From DATIXJ01 sp963714795 (GTDB taxonomy: Bacteria; Bacteroidota; Ignavibacteria; UBA10030; SZUA-254): a stretch of DNA of 64,000 nucleotides. The translations under genes were made by a program, and so were the position numbers. The stretch is from the NCBI GenBank assembly GCA_963714795.1, contig CAVQPS010000010.1:434001-498000 (forward strand), given 5' to 3'. Positions 8,407-15,851 of the stretch are shown here, piece after piece. The notes beneath the pieces were generated by a model. That model was not told the DNA's origin. It was given only the letters and a program-made list of their open reading frames with translations, and did not search any database. Position 1 is the first letter of the stretch, and the number at the start of each line of letters is the position of its first letter.

Positions 8407-9987
8407 TTATTGTGCCGCGCCGTTTTTTCCGGATTTTTCCGGCTGTGGCGGAATCGATATCACAAAATTATACACCGGCGGTACTTTTTCACGAATTTCT
8501 TTTACTTCGACTTTCGTCAGCGTTGCGTTATCGAATAATGCCGCAATCCGGGGAATACGTCCGCGATATAATGCGTACCCCTGAACGCTCATTGCACCGC
8601 CGCCGAGGGATTTAATTTCCGTGATCCAAACCGCGCCGAGGTCTTCAACGCCTTTTGTCAATTGGGCTATCGTCCGGTTCCACCGGTCGGCCCCCGGTAC
8701 AAGCGAATCGTACACAGCCAATGCTTTATTGTAACGCGTAATCTGGTCGTTCAAGTTGGAGATCGCCACTTTCAATTTTTCATTCTCATCCACTTTGTCC
8801 TGAAGCTGTTCCAGTGTGTGCTTTTTTGTCCTTACGTCCTTCTGCATGTTTCCATACCGGGTTGTAAAATAAAACGTTGCAAGGAACACGAGAACCAAAA
8901 GAACATAGCCATGCCAGGCAAGTTTGAATGTACGCTGGCCTTCGCGCACAGCTTCCGGCAATAAATTAACCTGATAAAATCCCGGATGATTCTCGTCCAA
9001 TGCTCTCCATGCGGTAGAAATTGCAACCGCAAATTCCGGAATAAGCTCCTGCTGTTCCGGTGAAAGAGCGCTGGCATCCAGGTAAGGCGTTTTTAAATAT
9101 TGAACATCCACTTCGGGCAACTGTTCGCGGATAAATTCGTCAAAGCCGATACGCCGGCTTTCTCCGGCAAGAAGCACTTTATCGATTCTCGGAATTCCCA
9201 TATTATCCTGCTCGAGAAGAAGACGGCTGTATACCGTATTCTGAATACTCGGAGAATCATAACCTTCCCCGAGCACAGGAGCAAAGTGAAAGAATTCCGT
9301 CCCCTTCATAAAAATTAATCTGGTAAATTCAACGCCCACATAAATAATCGTGGTGATTTCGTCGGCTGAAAATCCATAATTCGCCCGGGCAAGGTTCATC
9401 AATGCAATATCCGCAATTTCGATCAGGGCAATTCGCGGCAAACGCTTTCCCAAAAACGGTTTAATTTCTTCCAGAGCACTTAACATGCTTGTCCCGTCTT
9501 CCCGAACGACGCAGACGAGATTCTTCTCGGCAGAATAAAAGAAATCAATGGCATCCAGCGGCGGTTGAACTGAACGAACGTTGCGTAACTCATTCACAAC
9601 TTGCTGTTTTAGTTTTTTCCCTTTCAGTCCGAAATCACTTTCCAGAATATGGTAGTAAATGCTCGGCTCGGCAATGGCATAACTAAGGACATATTGGGAA
9701 ATCGGATACTTCGACAACAACCCGAGGAGAATATTGTTATTATCCCCCACTGCCTCTTCTTGCGATGCCCCGCCTGTATTCAGCGCAAATGTTTCACCGC
9801 CCCCGCTCAAATTGTCAACCTCTGTATTTAGCTGCTGGCGATCTTCCAATTTCCGCGCAAGCGCGACTGAATGGAGTTCGTCGATGTAGATATGACCTTT
9901 TTTTAACGAAAGCTTGGCAAGCTTGAGATCTAATCCATCAACAAATATGCCTACCGATGTATTTTTATTTCCCCTGAGTGATGACAT
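8407..9987 (-). CDS. pilM: PilM-PilN fusion, inner-membrane pilus platform protein
   Basis: A 526-residue protein joining two proteins that are usually separate. Residues 1-~335 form an actin-like PilM domain (VGIFVDGLDLKLAKL at the start, TTIIYVGVEFTRLIF near 225). Then comes QVNLLPE, the PilM-binding signature normally at the N-terminus of PilN, and one transmembrane helix (about 365-385). A periplasmic coiled coil and a ferredoxin-like domain of PilN type follow. Residues ~60-85 of the PilM part hold a Gly/Ser-rich insertion. It sits between pilT and the PilO-like gene, where pilM and pilN usually lie. Confidence 0.8.
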   Translation of the reverse strand: MSSLRGNKNTSVGIFVDGLDLKLAKLSLKKGHIYIDELHSVALARKLEDRQQLNTEVDNLSGGGETFALNTGGASQEEAVGDNNNILLGLLSKYPISQYVLSYAIAEPSIYYHILESDFGLKGKKLKQQVVNELRNVRSVQPPLDAIDFFYSAEKNLVCVVREDGTSMLSALEEIKPFLGKRLPRIALIEIADIALMNLARANYGFSADEITTIIYVGVEFTRLIFMKGTEFFHFAPVLGEGYDSPSIQNTVYSRLLLEQDNMGIPRIDKVLLAGESRRIGFDEFIREQLPEVDVQYLKTPYLDASALSPEQQELIPEFAVAISTAWRALDENHPGFYQVNLLPEAVREGQRTFKLAWHGYVLLVLVFLATFYFTTRYGNMQKDVRTKKHTLEQLQDKVDENEKLKVAISNLNDQITRYNKALAVYDSLVPGADRWNRTIAQLTKGVEDLGAVWITEIKSLGGGAMSVQGYALYRGRIPRIAALFDNATLTKVEVKEIREKVPPVYNFVISIPPQPEKSGKNGAAQ

Positions 9988-10016
9988 ATGCTACATATCC
10001 TCGTTGTGTGCTAAAA

Positions 10017-11246
10017 TTAATCCCCTGACGGCGTTAGATTAAGAATTTGTTGCAATCTCCGTTTATTATTTGCAAAATTCATTGCTGTTTCCAAAGTAAT
10101 CTTCTTCGCAAGATATAATCGTTTTAAGTCCTGTTCCATCGTGATCATACCCAGATCGCCGGATTCCGACATCATCTGATAAATCTCGCCGGTGTTATTA
10201 TTTTTTATCGCTGCGCGAACCGACGGCGACGCCACCATAATTTCTTTTACCAATACGCGTTTTTTATCCAGGCTGGGAACAAGCTTTTGTGACATCACAC
10301 ATTGGATAATGTCGGCAAGACGGTTCCGAACCCGTTCCTGTTCGATCGGCGGAACTTCACCGATGATACGGTCGATACTTTCCACTGCAGACGAAGTATG
10401 GAGTGTCGAAAAAACTTTATGGCCGCTATCAGTTACTTCGAGGGCAGTAAGAATCGTATCGGGATCACGCAACTCGCCGATGACGATGATATCAGGATCC
10501 TGCCGTAATGATTGAACGGTACCTTCTTTAAACGACAAAACATCCCGTCCGACTTCACGGTGCCTGATAATGCACCGATCCGATTTGTGCACATATTCGA
10601 TCGGAGCCGCAATGATCACACAATGTGCATCAACGGAATGGTTATTGGCGTCAATAATACTGTCAAGCGTCGAACTTTTTCCGGAACCGGTAATCCCGGT
10701 GACCAGGATAAGACCTTCTTTGGTATGAGCAAGACTAACGATGCGAGTCACATTCGCATGTAATTCAAGACTCCTGTACGGACGAACGACTGCGTTGATT
10801 GCCCGCATGTTGAGAGCAATCTGGTCCAAATCGAAATATGCATCGGCACGGAACCGATGCATTTGATCGTTCTGAAAAATCGTGTACGAGAAATCAAGAT
10901 TTCGATTTTCATACAAAAATTGACGCTGGCGTTCAAGAAGAATAGTATGAATGAGAACATTCGTTTCATCAAACGTAAAGACCGGGATCGTCAGATCGGG
11001 TTTTTTTGAACCATGAATGCGATACCAAATTTTTCCTTGAGAACCAAAGCCACCCAAATCGATATCCGAAGCAGTAATCTCAAACATTTTCAAGAGGAAG
11101 CCGTCAAACATTCGTTTAATGATTACGCGTTCCTCTTGTGATTGACGTGAAACGAGATCGCCAATAAGCATTTGTCGCTCGACCCCGTATGCCGTTTCGG
11201 GGATGTTAGCAACCATTTGTCTTATTATTGATACTGCTTCGTCCAT
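10017..11246 (-). CDS. pilT: Type IV pilus retraction ATPase
   Basis: A 409-residue hexameric secretion-type ATPase. It has the Walker A motif GITGSGKSS, an Asp box with IEYVHKSDRCIIRHREVG, Walker B LRQDPDIIVIGELRD, and the His box STLHTSSAVESIDRI. The family usually powers pilus retraction in the cytoplasm. The N-terminal ~60 residues are longer than in classical PilT. PilB is the next gene upstream, so extension and retraction motors are both present. A good promoter lies in its upstream gap, so it can be transcribed apart from pilB. Confidence 0.92.
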   Translation of the reverse strand: MDEAVSIIRQMVANIPETAYGVERQMLIGDLVSRQSQEERVIIKRMFDGFLLKMFEITASDIDLGGFGSQGKIWYRIHGSKKPDLTIPVFTFDETNVLIHTILLERQRQFLYENRNLDFSYTIFQNDQMHRFRADAYFDLDQIALNMRAINAVVRPYRSLELHANVTRIVSLAHTKEGLILVTGITGSGKSSTLDSIIDANNHSVDAHCVIIAAPIEYVHKSDRCIIRHREVGRDVLSFKEGTVQSLRQDPDIIVIGELRDPDTILTALEVTDSGHKVFSTLHTSSAVESIDRIIGEVPPIEQERVRNRLADIIQCVMSQKLVPSLDKKRVLVKEIMVASPSVRAAIKNNNTGEIYQMMSESGDLGMITMEQDLKRLYLAKKITLETAMNFANNKRRLQQILNLTPSGD

Positions 11247-11318
11247 TTTACTCGTTTTTATTTTGTTTCAAGTCAAACTTTAGATAACCGATTAAAAACC
11301 CTTATATTCTTGGCGTCA

Positions 11319-11347
11319 AATATATGCAAAAGTTCCGCTGTTGTCAA
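11319..11347 (-). promoter_or_regulatory. Promoter of pilT and downstream pilus genes
   Basis: On the minus strand, TTGACA (11347-11342), exactly 17 bases, then TATATT (11324-11319). The wider sequence reads GTTTGACA ... TATATTTG, which also satisfies the Bacteroidota consensus TTTG - about 20 bases - TAnnTTTG. Transcription would begin near 11312, giving a leader of about 65 bases. The gene-free gap 11247-11569 is otherwise A+T-rich, and I see nothing else in it. Confidence 0.75.
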
Positions 11348-11569
11348 ACCATCTTATTAATTAAAACCTTCCAAATTCTCCTAATTGCAAAAAATCTTCA
11401 AAAACGAATGGAATTGAGGATTTTTAAAAAGTAATTGATTCTCGTCCTTTTCCATTTTAAGAGTATTTGAGCGCAAACTTCTCGATTTATCCGTTTTAAA
11501 ATTCCTGATAAATTATCTCAAATTCTCTAATTTTGCAACCATGCTGTGAGGACAATCAACATTGTGAAA

Positions 11570-13357
11570 TTAATCTTCCATAGTCGTCGAAATAATTTCT
11601 TCCATCGTCGTTACGCCCTGCAGCATGCGTTCCATTCCGGACCGACGGAGAGTCCACATACCATCTTTCGACGCCTGATCCCTGATGGCATTTTCATCGA
11701 CATCAGAACCGGAGCTTACGATTATTTGCTTAATCTCCTTTGTAAAATAGAGCGCTTCATGAATAGCCGCGCGGCCCTTCCATCCATTATTACATTTGTC
11801 GCAACCGACGGGGCCATAGAGAGTTGTATTCGCCAACATTTCTTCCGTGAATCCAAATTTCAAGTAGATTTGTTTATCCTTTTCGTTTAACGTCAGCGGT
11901 TTTTTACAAATCTCGCAGAGCGTACGTATAAGCCGTTGAGCAACGACGATATTAATTGCGTATGCGATAAGAAATGGTTCGACTCCCATTTTATATAACC
12001 GGGAGACTGCGCTGGGAGCATCGTTGGTGTGCAACGTGGAAAATGTCAGATGGCCTGTGTTGGCAAGTTTGATAGCAATTTCTGCCGTTGCTTTATCGCG
12101 CATTTCACCGACCAAAACAATATCCGGATCGTGACGTAAGATACCGCGGATGGCTTCTTCAAAATTCATTTTGGACCCGATTTTTAGCTGACGGGCTCCT
12201 TTAATAATATATTCTACCGGGTCTTCGACTGTCAGGACATTGACGGTCGGGTCGATAACCTGATGAAGCGCGGCAATCAATGTCGTACTTTTTCCACTCC
12301 CTGTCGGTCCGGTAAGAATGATGATACCCTGTGGTCGCGAAATCGCTTTATTAAAAAAGTCCTTTGCCGGTCCCTGAAGGCCGAGTTTATTCAAATCCGT
12401 GATGACTTTACGATCGTCCAGTACACGAATGACAACACTTTCGAATTTATGTCGATACTCCAATCCAACAATCGGCATAATAGAAACACGAAACCGGATC
12501 TGATGGCCATCAATTAAACGCTGGATATAACCATCCTGAGACATTTCACGTTCGAACCGATCGACATTTCTTGACCGATCTTTGATTACTGCCGCAACGG
12601 CTTCCGGCATCGTGTTTTCCTGAACGTGCCAAATTTTCAGATTGCCGTCAACACGAAAATAAAATTCTGTCCGATTGCCTTCTTTGCCAACGACATGTAT
12701 ATCACTCGCCCCTTGTCTGACTGCCTCAACGAGTGCTCCCTCAATTAAATTAACTAATGCACTCTTGCTTATTTCATTTTCAAGAACTTCCTCATCGAGA
12801 GCCGAATCGTCTTCGGATGAATTAATGACAACATCGGCATCCGCTAACAGTTTGAGAAATTCATTCTGGAGCGGTATCACTTTTTCTATGAGGGACTGAA
12901 AATCTTTCAGCCGGCAGTAGCACACCTCATATTTTTTTACTCCAAAATTGCGAGCAATTGAAGGGATATTACGATCGGTAGGATCGGCGGCAATAAGAAT
13001 AAGTTTATCGGTCTGTTTTTCATCAAACCGAAGCGGTAGTACTTTTATTTGAATTAACAGGTCACGATAAATATCCGGAAGCGCATCGACATATTTTTTA
13101 ATAAATTCAATGCGTGCGTCGTCGATAACTTCGTCATTCAGATAAACCTCACGGAACGCGTAGAGGTTCGCGACTTCGCGAAACACGAGGTCGTGATCGA
13201 CGCTAAAATCAGTGACAAGAATCTGACCGAGATTCCGTCGATTTTTTTTATCTTCGGCTTCCCGTACATGCAGAGACTTTTCCAAAGTCTCGTAATCGAT
13301 TATACCTTTTTTTAGAAGTGTATATCCGATCTTATCAGTAATGTCAATATCAGCCAT
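11570..13357 (-). CDS. pilB: Type IV pilus extension ATPase (PilB/GspE family)
   Basis: A 595-residue assembly ATPase. The N-terminal ~170 residues are the GspE/PilB N domain (LGQILVTDF near 43). The core has Walker A GPTGSGKSTT, the Asp-box region VEDPVEYIIKGARQLKIG, Walker B LRHDPDIVLVGEMRD, and the His box STLHTNDAPSAVSRL. Near the C-terminus CEICKKP and CDKCNNG supply the four cysteines of the usual zinc site. It powers pilin polymerisation at the inner membrane. The start follows TTTGGAGATGGTGGA, a usable ribosome site. pilC is 54 bp upstream. Confidence 0.94.
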   Translation of the reverse strand: MADIDITDKIGYTLLKKGIIDYETLEKSLHVREAEDKKNRRNLGQILVTDFSVDHDLVFREVANLYAFREVYLNDEVIDDARIEFIKKYVDALPDIYRDLLIQIKVLPLRFDEKQTDKLILIAADPTDRNIPSIARNFGVKKYEVCYCRLKDFQSLIEKVIPLQNEFLKLLADADVVINSSEDDSALDEEVLENEISKSALVNLIEGALVEAVRQGASDIHVVGKEGNRTEFYFRVDGNLKIWHVQENTMPEAVAAVIKDRSRNVDRFEREMSQDGYIQRLIDGHQIRFRVSIMPIVGLEYRHKFESVVIRVLDDRKVITDLNKLGLQGPAKDFFNKAISRPQGIIILTGPTGSGKSTTLIAALHQVIDPTVNVLTVEDPVEYIIKGARQLKIGSKMNFEEAIRGILRHDPDIVLVGEMRDKATAEIAIKLANTGHLTFSTLHTNDAPSAVSRLYKMGVEPFLIAYAINIVVAQRLIRTLCEICKKPLTLNEKDKQIYLKFGFTEEMLANTTLYGPVGCDKCNNGWKGRAAIHEALYFTKEIKQIIVSSGSDVDENAIRDQASKDGMWTLRRSGMERMLQGVTTMEEIISTTMED

Positions 13358-13411
13358 TCCACCATCTCCAAAGTGATAATCCCTATATCCGAGAATGACT
13401 CCGCCGGCATA

Positions 13412-14764
13412 TTAGCCGCCACCGGGAGCCGAACTCGGATGGAACGTTGCCGTTTCCGAAGAAACAAGTGTCAGCAACGTTAATACAACCATGATGATCA
13501 TGCTAATCCACAACTGTATGAAATCGATTGCGTTTCGCATCTTATAGCTTGTTTCCCGTTCATAATATTCCGCAAGTTGCAGAGCGGTATGTTTCACCGT
13601 TCCGGTTTCAGCACCGGAATGAAAACGGGAAATTGCCGTTCTGGTAAACACGCCGGAGGCCTCGAATGCTTCCGTGATGCCGGCACCTTTTTCAACCATC
13701 ATTGGAACTGCGATGGTTTTTATCTGATGTTCCATATATTTGTTCCCGCACGCTTCAGCCGCCATTTTAATGACATCGATATTTTCACCTGCCCCGCTGT
13801 ACAAAGCATAAAATACCCGGCAAAATATTTCAATGGCTGTTTTATGCAAGAGGTTACCCATGACCGGCAATTTCCAAAAATACTTATCACGAAGAAATTG
13901 TCCGCGTTCGGTTGTCAAAAACCTGGCAAGAAATAATGAAGGCACCAAAACGGCAATAAGAATAACAATATAATTGGCTTGCAAGAAGTAACTCAATTTC
14001 AGGGTAGCATTGGTCATGGGAAATTGTTCCATTGGAACTTTCAGCTGAACAAAAATTTCTGCCATGCTGGGAAAAATAAATCCTACGTAATAGAGACATG
14101 CCCCGAAAAGCGCTATCAAAGTCACAACCGGCATGATTAAGGCACTCTTCAGGTTCTTACGGAATTCCGCCTGACGTTCGAGAAACTTAGCAGTACTGTC
14201 ATAAATTTCTGCCATGTTTCCGCTCTTGGAAGCAAGACCTAACATATGAGCGGTGAATTTTCCGAACACCGCTTCTTGCTTGACAAACACTTTTTCACTG
14301 TCTTTTCCTTGCTTCAACTCATTATTAATTTCGCGTAAACTGTCGCGCATGACACTGTTTTCAACGTCATTGACCAACAACTGCAGAATTTCATTGAACG
14401 GCAATTTCTGCCGAATTAAATCCGCGCTGACGCGGACAAATGTCACTATTTCCGCGGTCGGAGGTTTCATTCTGAAATTGAACGGTTTTTTCTTTACGCT
14501 CAGGACCCGGAAGCCCATCTTCGAAAGTGCATCCTGCACTTCTTCTTTGGTAAAAGCCTTCTGCTCGCCCAACAGAGGTTTTTCCGTTCCGCGCTGTACT
14601 TTATATAAGAATGTGGCACGAGGCAGGACGCGCAATAATTTAAATTTCCGCTGCGTCGCCATCGTCTGCGCTTTTTGTTTTGCCGTACGCGTGTTTTCCG
14701 CTTCAATAACTCCTTGAACGGCTTTACCCGCCAGCGACAACCCCTCGACTCTAAATTCAGCCAT
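13412..14764 (-). CDS. pilC: Type IV pilus inner-membrane platform protein
   Basis: A 450-residue PilC/GspF-type protein. The first ~115 residues resemble the soluble N region with its repeated short domain. Two T2SSF helical repeats follow, with transmembrane helices near residues 215-240 (ALIMPVVTLIALFGACLYYV), 265-290 and 415-440. GNMAEIYDSTAKFLERQAEF and TGTVKHTALQLAEYYERE are typical repeat motifs. It anchors PilB/PilT at the membrane and guides pilin insertion. It is the first motor gene after the pilin-like gene. Confidence 0.92.
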   Translation of the reverse strand: MAEFRVEGLSLAGKAVQGVIEAENTRTAKQKAQTMATQRKFKLLRVLPRATFLYKVQRGTEKPLLGEQKAFTKEEVQDALSKMGFRVLSVKKKPFNFRMKPPTAEIVTFVRVSADLIRQKLPFNEILQLLVNDVENSVMRDSLREINNELKQGKDSEKVFVKQEAVFGKFTAHMLGLASKSGNMAEIYDSTAKFLERQAEFRKNLKSALIMPVVTLIALFGACLYYVGFIFPSMAEIFVQLKVPMEQFPMTNATLKLSYFLQANYIVILIAVLVPSLFLARFLTTERGQFLRDKYFWKLPVMGNLLHKTAIEIFCRVFYALYSGAGENIDVIKMAAEACGNKYMEHQIKTIAVPMMVEKGAGITEAFEASGVFTRTAISRFHSGAETGTVKHTALQLAEYYERETSYKMRNAIDFIQLWISMIIMVVLTLLTLVSSETATFHPSSAPGGG

Positions 14765-14819
14765 ACCACATCTCCAGGTTTATGTACATTTCTTTTTCTC
14801 TTTTTAATCGATGAAACAG

Positions 14820-14848
14820 AGTATATTTCAAAGCCGAAATAATGTAGA
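14820..14848 (-). promoter_or_regulatory. Possible promoter of pilC-pilB
   Basis: On the minus strand, TCTACA (14848-14843), 17 bases, then TATACT (14825-14820), about 50 bases before the pilC start. The -10 is good and the -35 moderate. The gap 14765-15150 otherwise holds only this site and the terminator at 15071-15125 in A+T-rich sequence. Confidence 0.4.
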
Positions 14849-15070
14849 GACGGATTCTACAAAAAACAACAGACGTGTGAGATAGGCAATACCTTTTCAG
14901 ATAAGTGCCATAATTATTCAAACGTTCGGTTTTCATCTTTATCGAAATCCTTTAAATACCGCAACAATTTCCGGGACATCTTTCATCATAATTCTTTATC
15001 ATTCGATTAATATTGATCGTATAAACACTCATATTAGTTGAACATCAAAAAATATTATCAATAACCTCAT

Positions 15071-15125
15071 AAAAACTTGCCAAGAATAAGGTTTTCCCCT
15101 CTCATTCCCCTATTCATGGCAAGTT
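15071..15125 (-). terminator. Terminator after the pilin-like gene
   Basis: Perfect 9-bp inverted repeat AACTTGCCA / TGGCAAGTT (15074-15082 and 15117-15125) with a 34-base loop, followed on the minus strand by TTTTT. It would separate an abundant pilin transcript from pilC. The long purine-rich loop is unusual and could form a second structure. Confidence 0.6.
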
Positions 15126-15150
15126 AATTTGTATTACCAATTTACCGCTT

Positions 15151-15528
15151 TTACCATCCGGTAAATGTCAGGGACGTATTTCCGCTTGAATCTTCCGTGC
15201 ACGTAGCAGTCCAGCTGCCATTCATCGCGGAGGTTGCGGTAAATACTGCTGTCGGACCGGCTGCACTTGTTATCGCATATGTTCCGTTATTATCCGACGC
15301 CATTTTCGTAGGGATCACATAACCGTCATACGCTCCATTTCCACCACCCATGGTATTCGGTCGAATTCTGTACTGATATGCATTAGCAGCAATATTAACA
15401 AGGTTTGACGTTAAACCGTCTTTGTTTGATTGCTGACTGTGCGCACCGAATTGCGAGATACCGACTGCTATTGCGATACCGACAATGATCACACCTAAAA
15501 TGATGAGTAAAAGTTGCTGTTGACCCAT
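15151..15528 (-). CDS. Atypical pilin-like protein (MGQQQLL type)
   Basis: A 125-residue protein starting MGQQQLLLIILGVIIVG: a hydrophobic helix right at the N-terminus, then an amphipathic helix (SQQSNKDGLTSNLVNIAANA) and a small beta-rich, Gly/Thr/Ser-rich head ending in FTGW. Size, layout and position beside pilC-pilB-pilT point to the major pilin. It lacks the usual G^FTLIE cleavage motif and Glu5; a processing site after Gly2 would leave QQQLL as the N-terminus. SD ATAGGAGAT precedes the ATG, and a sigma-54-like site lies upstream. No prepilin peptidase is in the window. The pilin role is inferred. Confidence 0.7.
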   Translation of the reverse strand: MGQQQLLLIILGVIIVGIAIAVGISQFGAHSQQSNKDGLTSNLVNIAANAYQYRIRPNTMGGGNGAYDGYVIPTKMASDNNGTYAITSAAGPTAVFTATSAMNGSWTATCTEDSSGNTSLTFTGW

Positions 15529-15603
15529 AACGTATCTCCTATGAAGTTATTGGAAAATGGTTTTTATTGAACTATTGATTTCATAATTAATTACCTTCTT
15601 AAG

Positions 15604-15619
15604 TACAACCGCCATGCCA
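15604..15619 (-). promoter_or_regulatory. Candidate sigma-54 (-24/-12) promoter of the pilin-like gene
   Basis: The minus strand reads TGGCATGGCGGTTGTA against the consensus TGGCACG-N4-TTGCA. The -24 GG and the spacing are right; the -12 GC is GT here, so the match is imperfect. Transcription would start about 60 bases before the pilin ATG. Pilin genes in several phyla use sigma-54. The rest of the gap 15529-15851 shows only the terminator at 15774-15808. Confidence 0.4.
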
Positions 15620-15773
15620 AGCATTTCGGAAAACAAATTACGTTTTTGGGAAATTTCCACCCCTTTTAATCGATATTTTTGATGCGGGTGGGGAAGGGAA
15701 TATCTCTTCGGAAAAATTTACAGGAGATGCGGCAGATTTTGCCGATACAAATGGAGGAAATTGTTGATTTTAT

Positions 15774-15808
15774 AAAAAACAAGGGCGACCTTCAGCAGAT
15801 CGCCCTTT
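15774..15808 (-). terminator. Intrinsic terminator of the fibronectin-type secreted protein gene
   Basis: AAGGGCGA (15781-15788) pairs with TCGCCCTT (15800-15807). On the minus strand the stem is followed by GTTTTTTA. It lies 44 bases past the stop of the 15852-17849 gene. Confidence 0.8.
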
Positions 15809-15851
15809 AATAGAGATCGTTATGCGTCGACTTTCGAAGCCAGAATATCGG

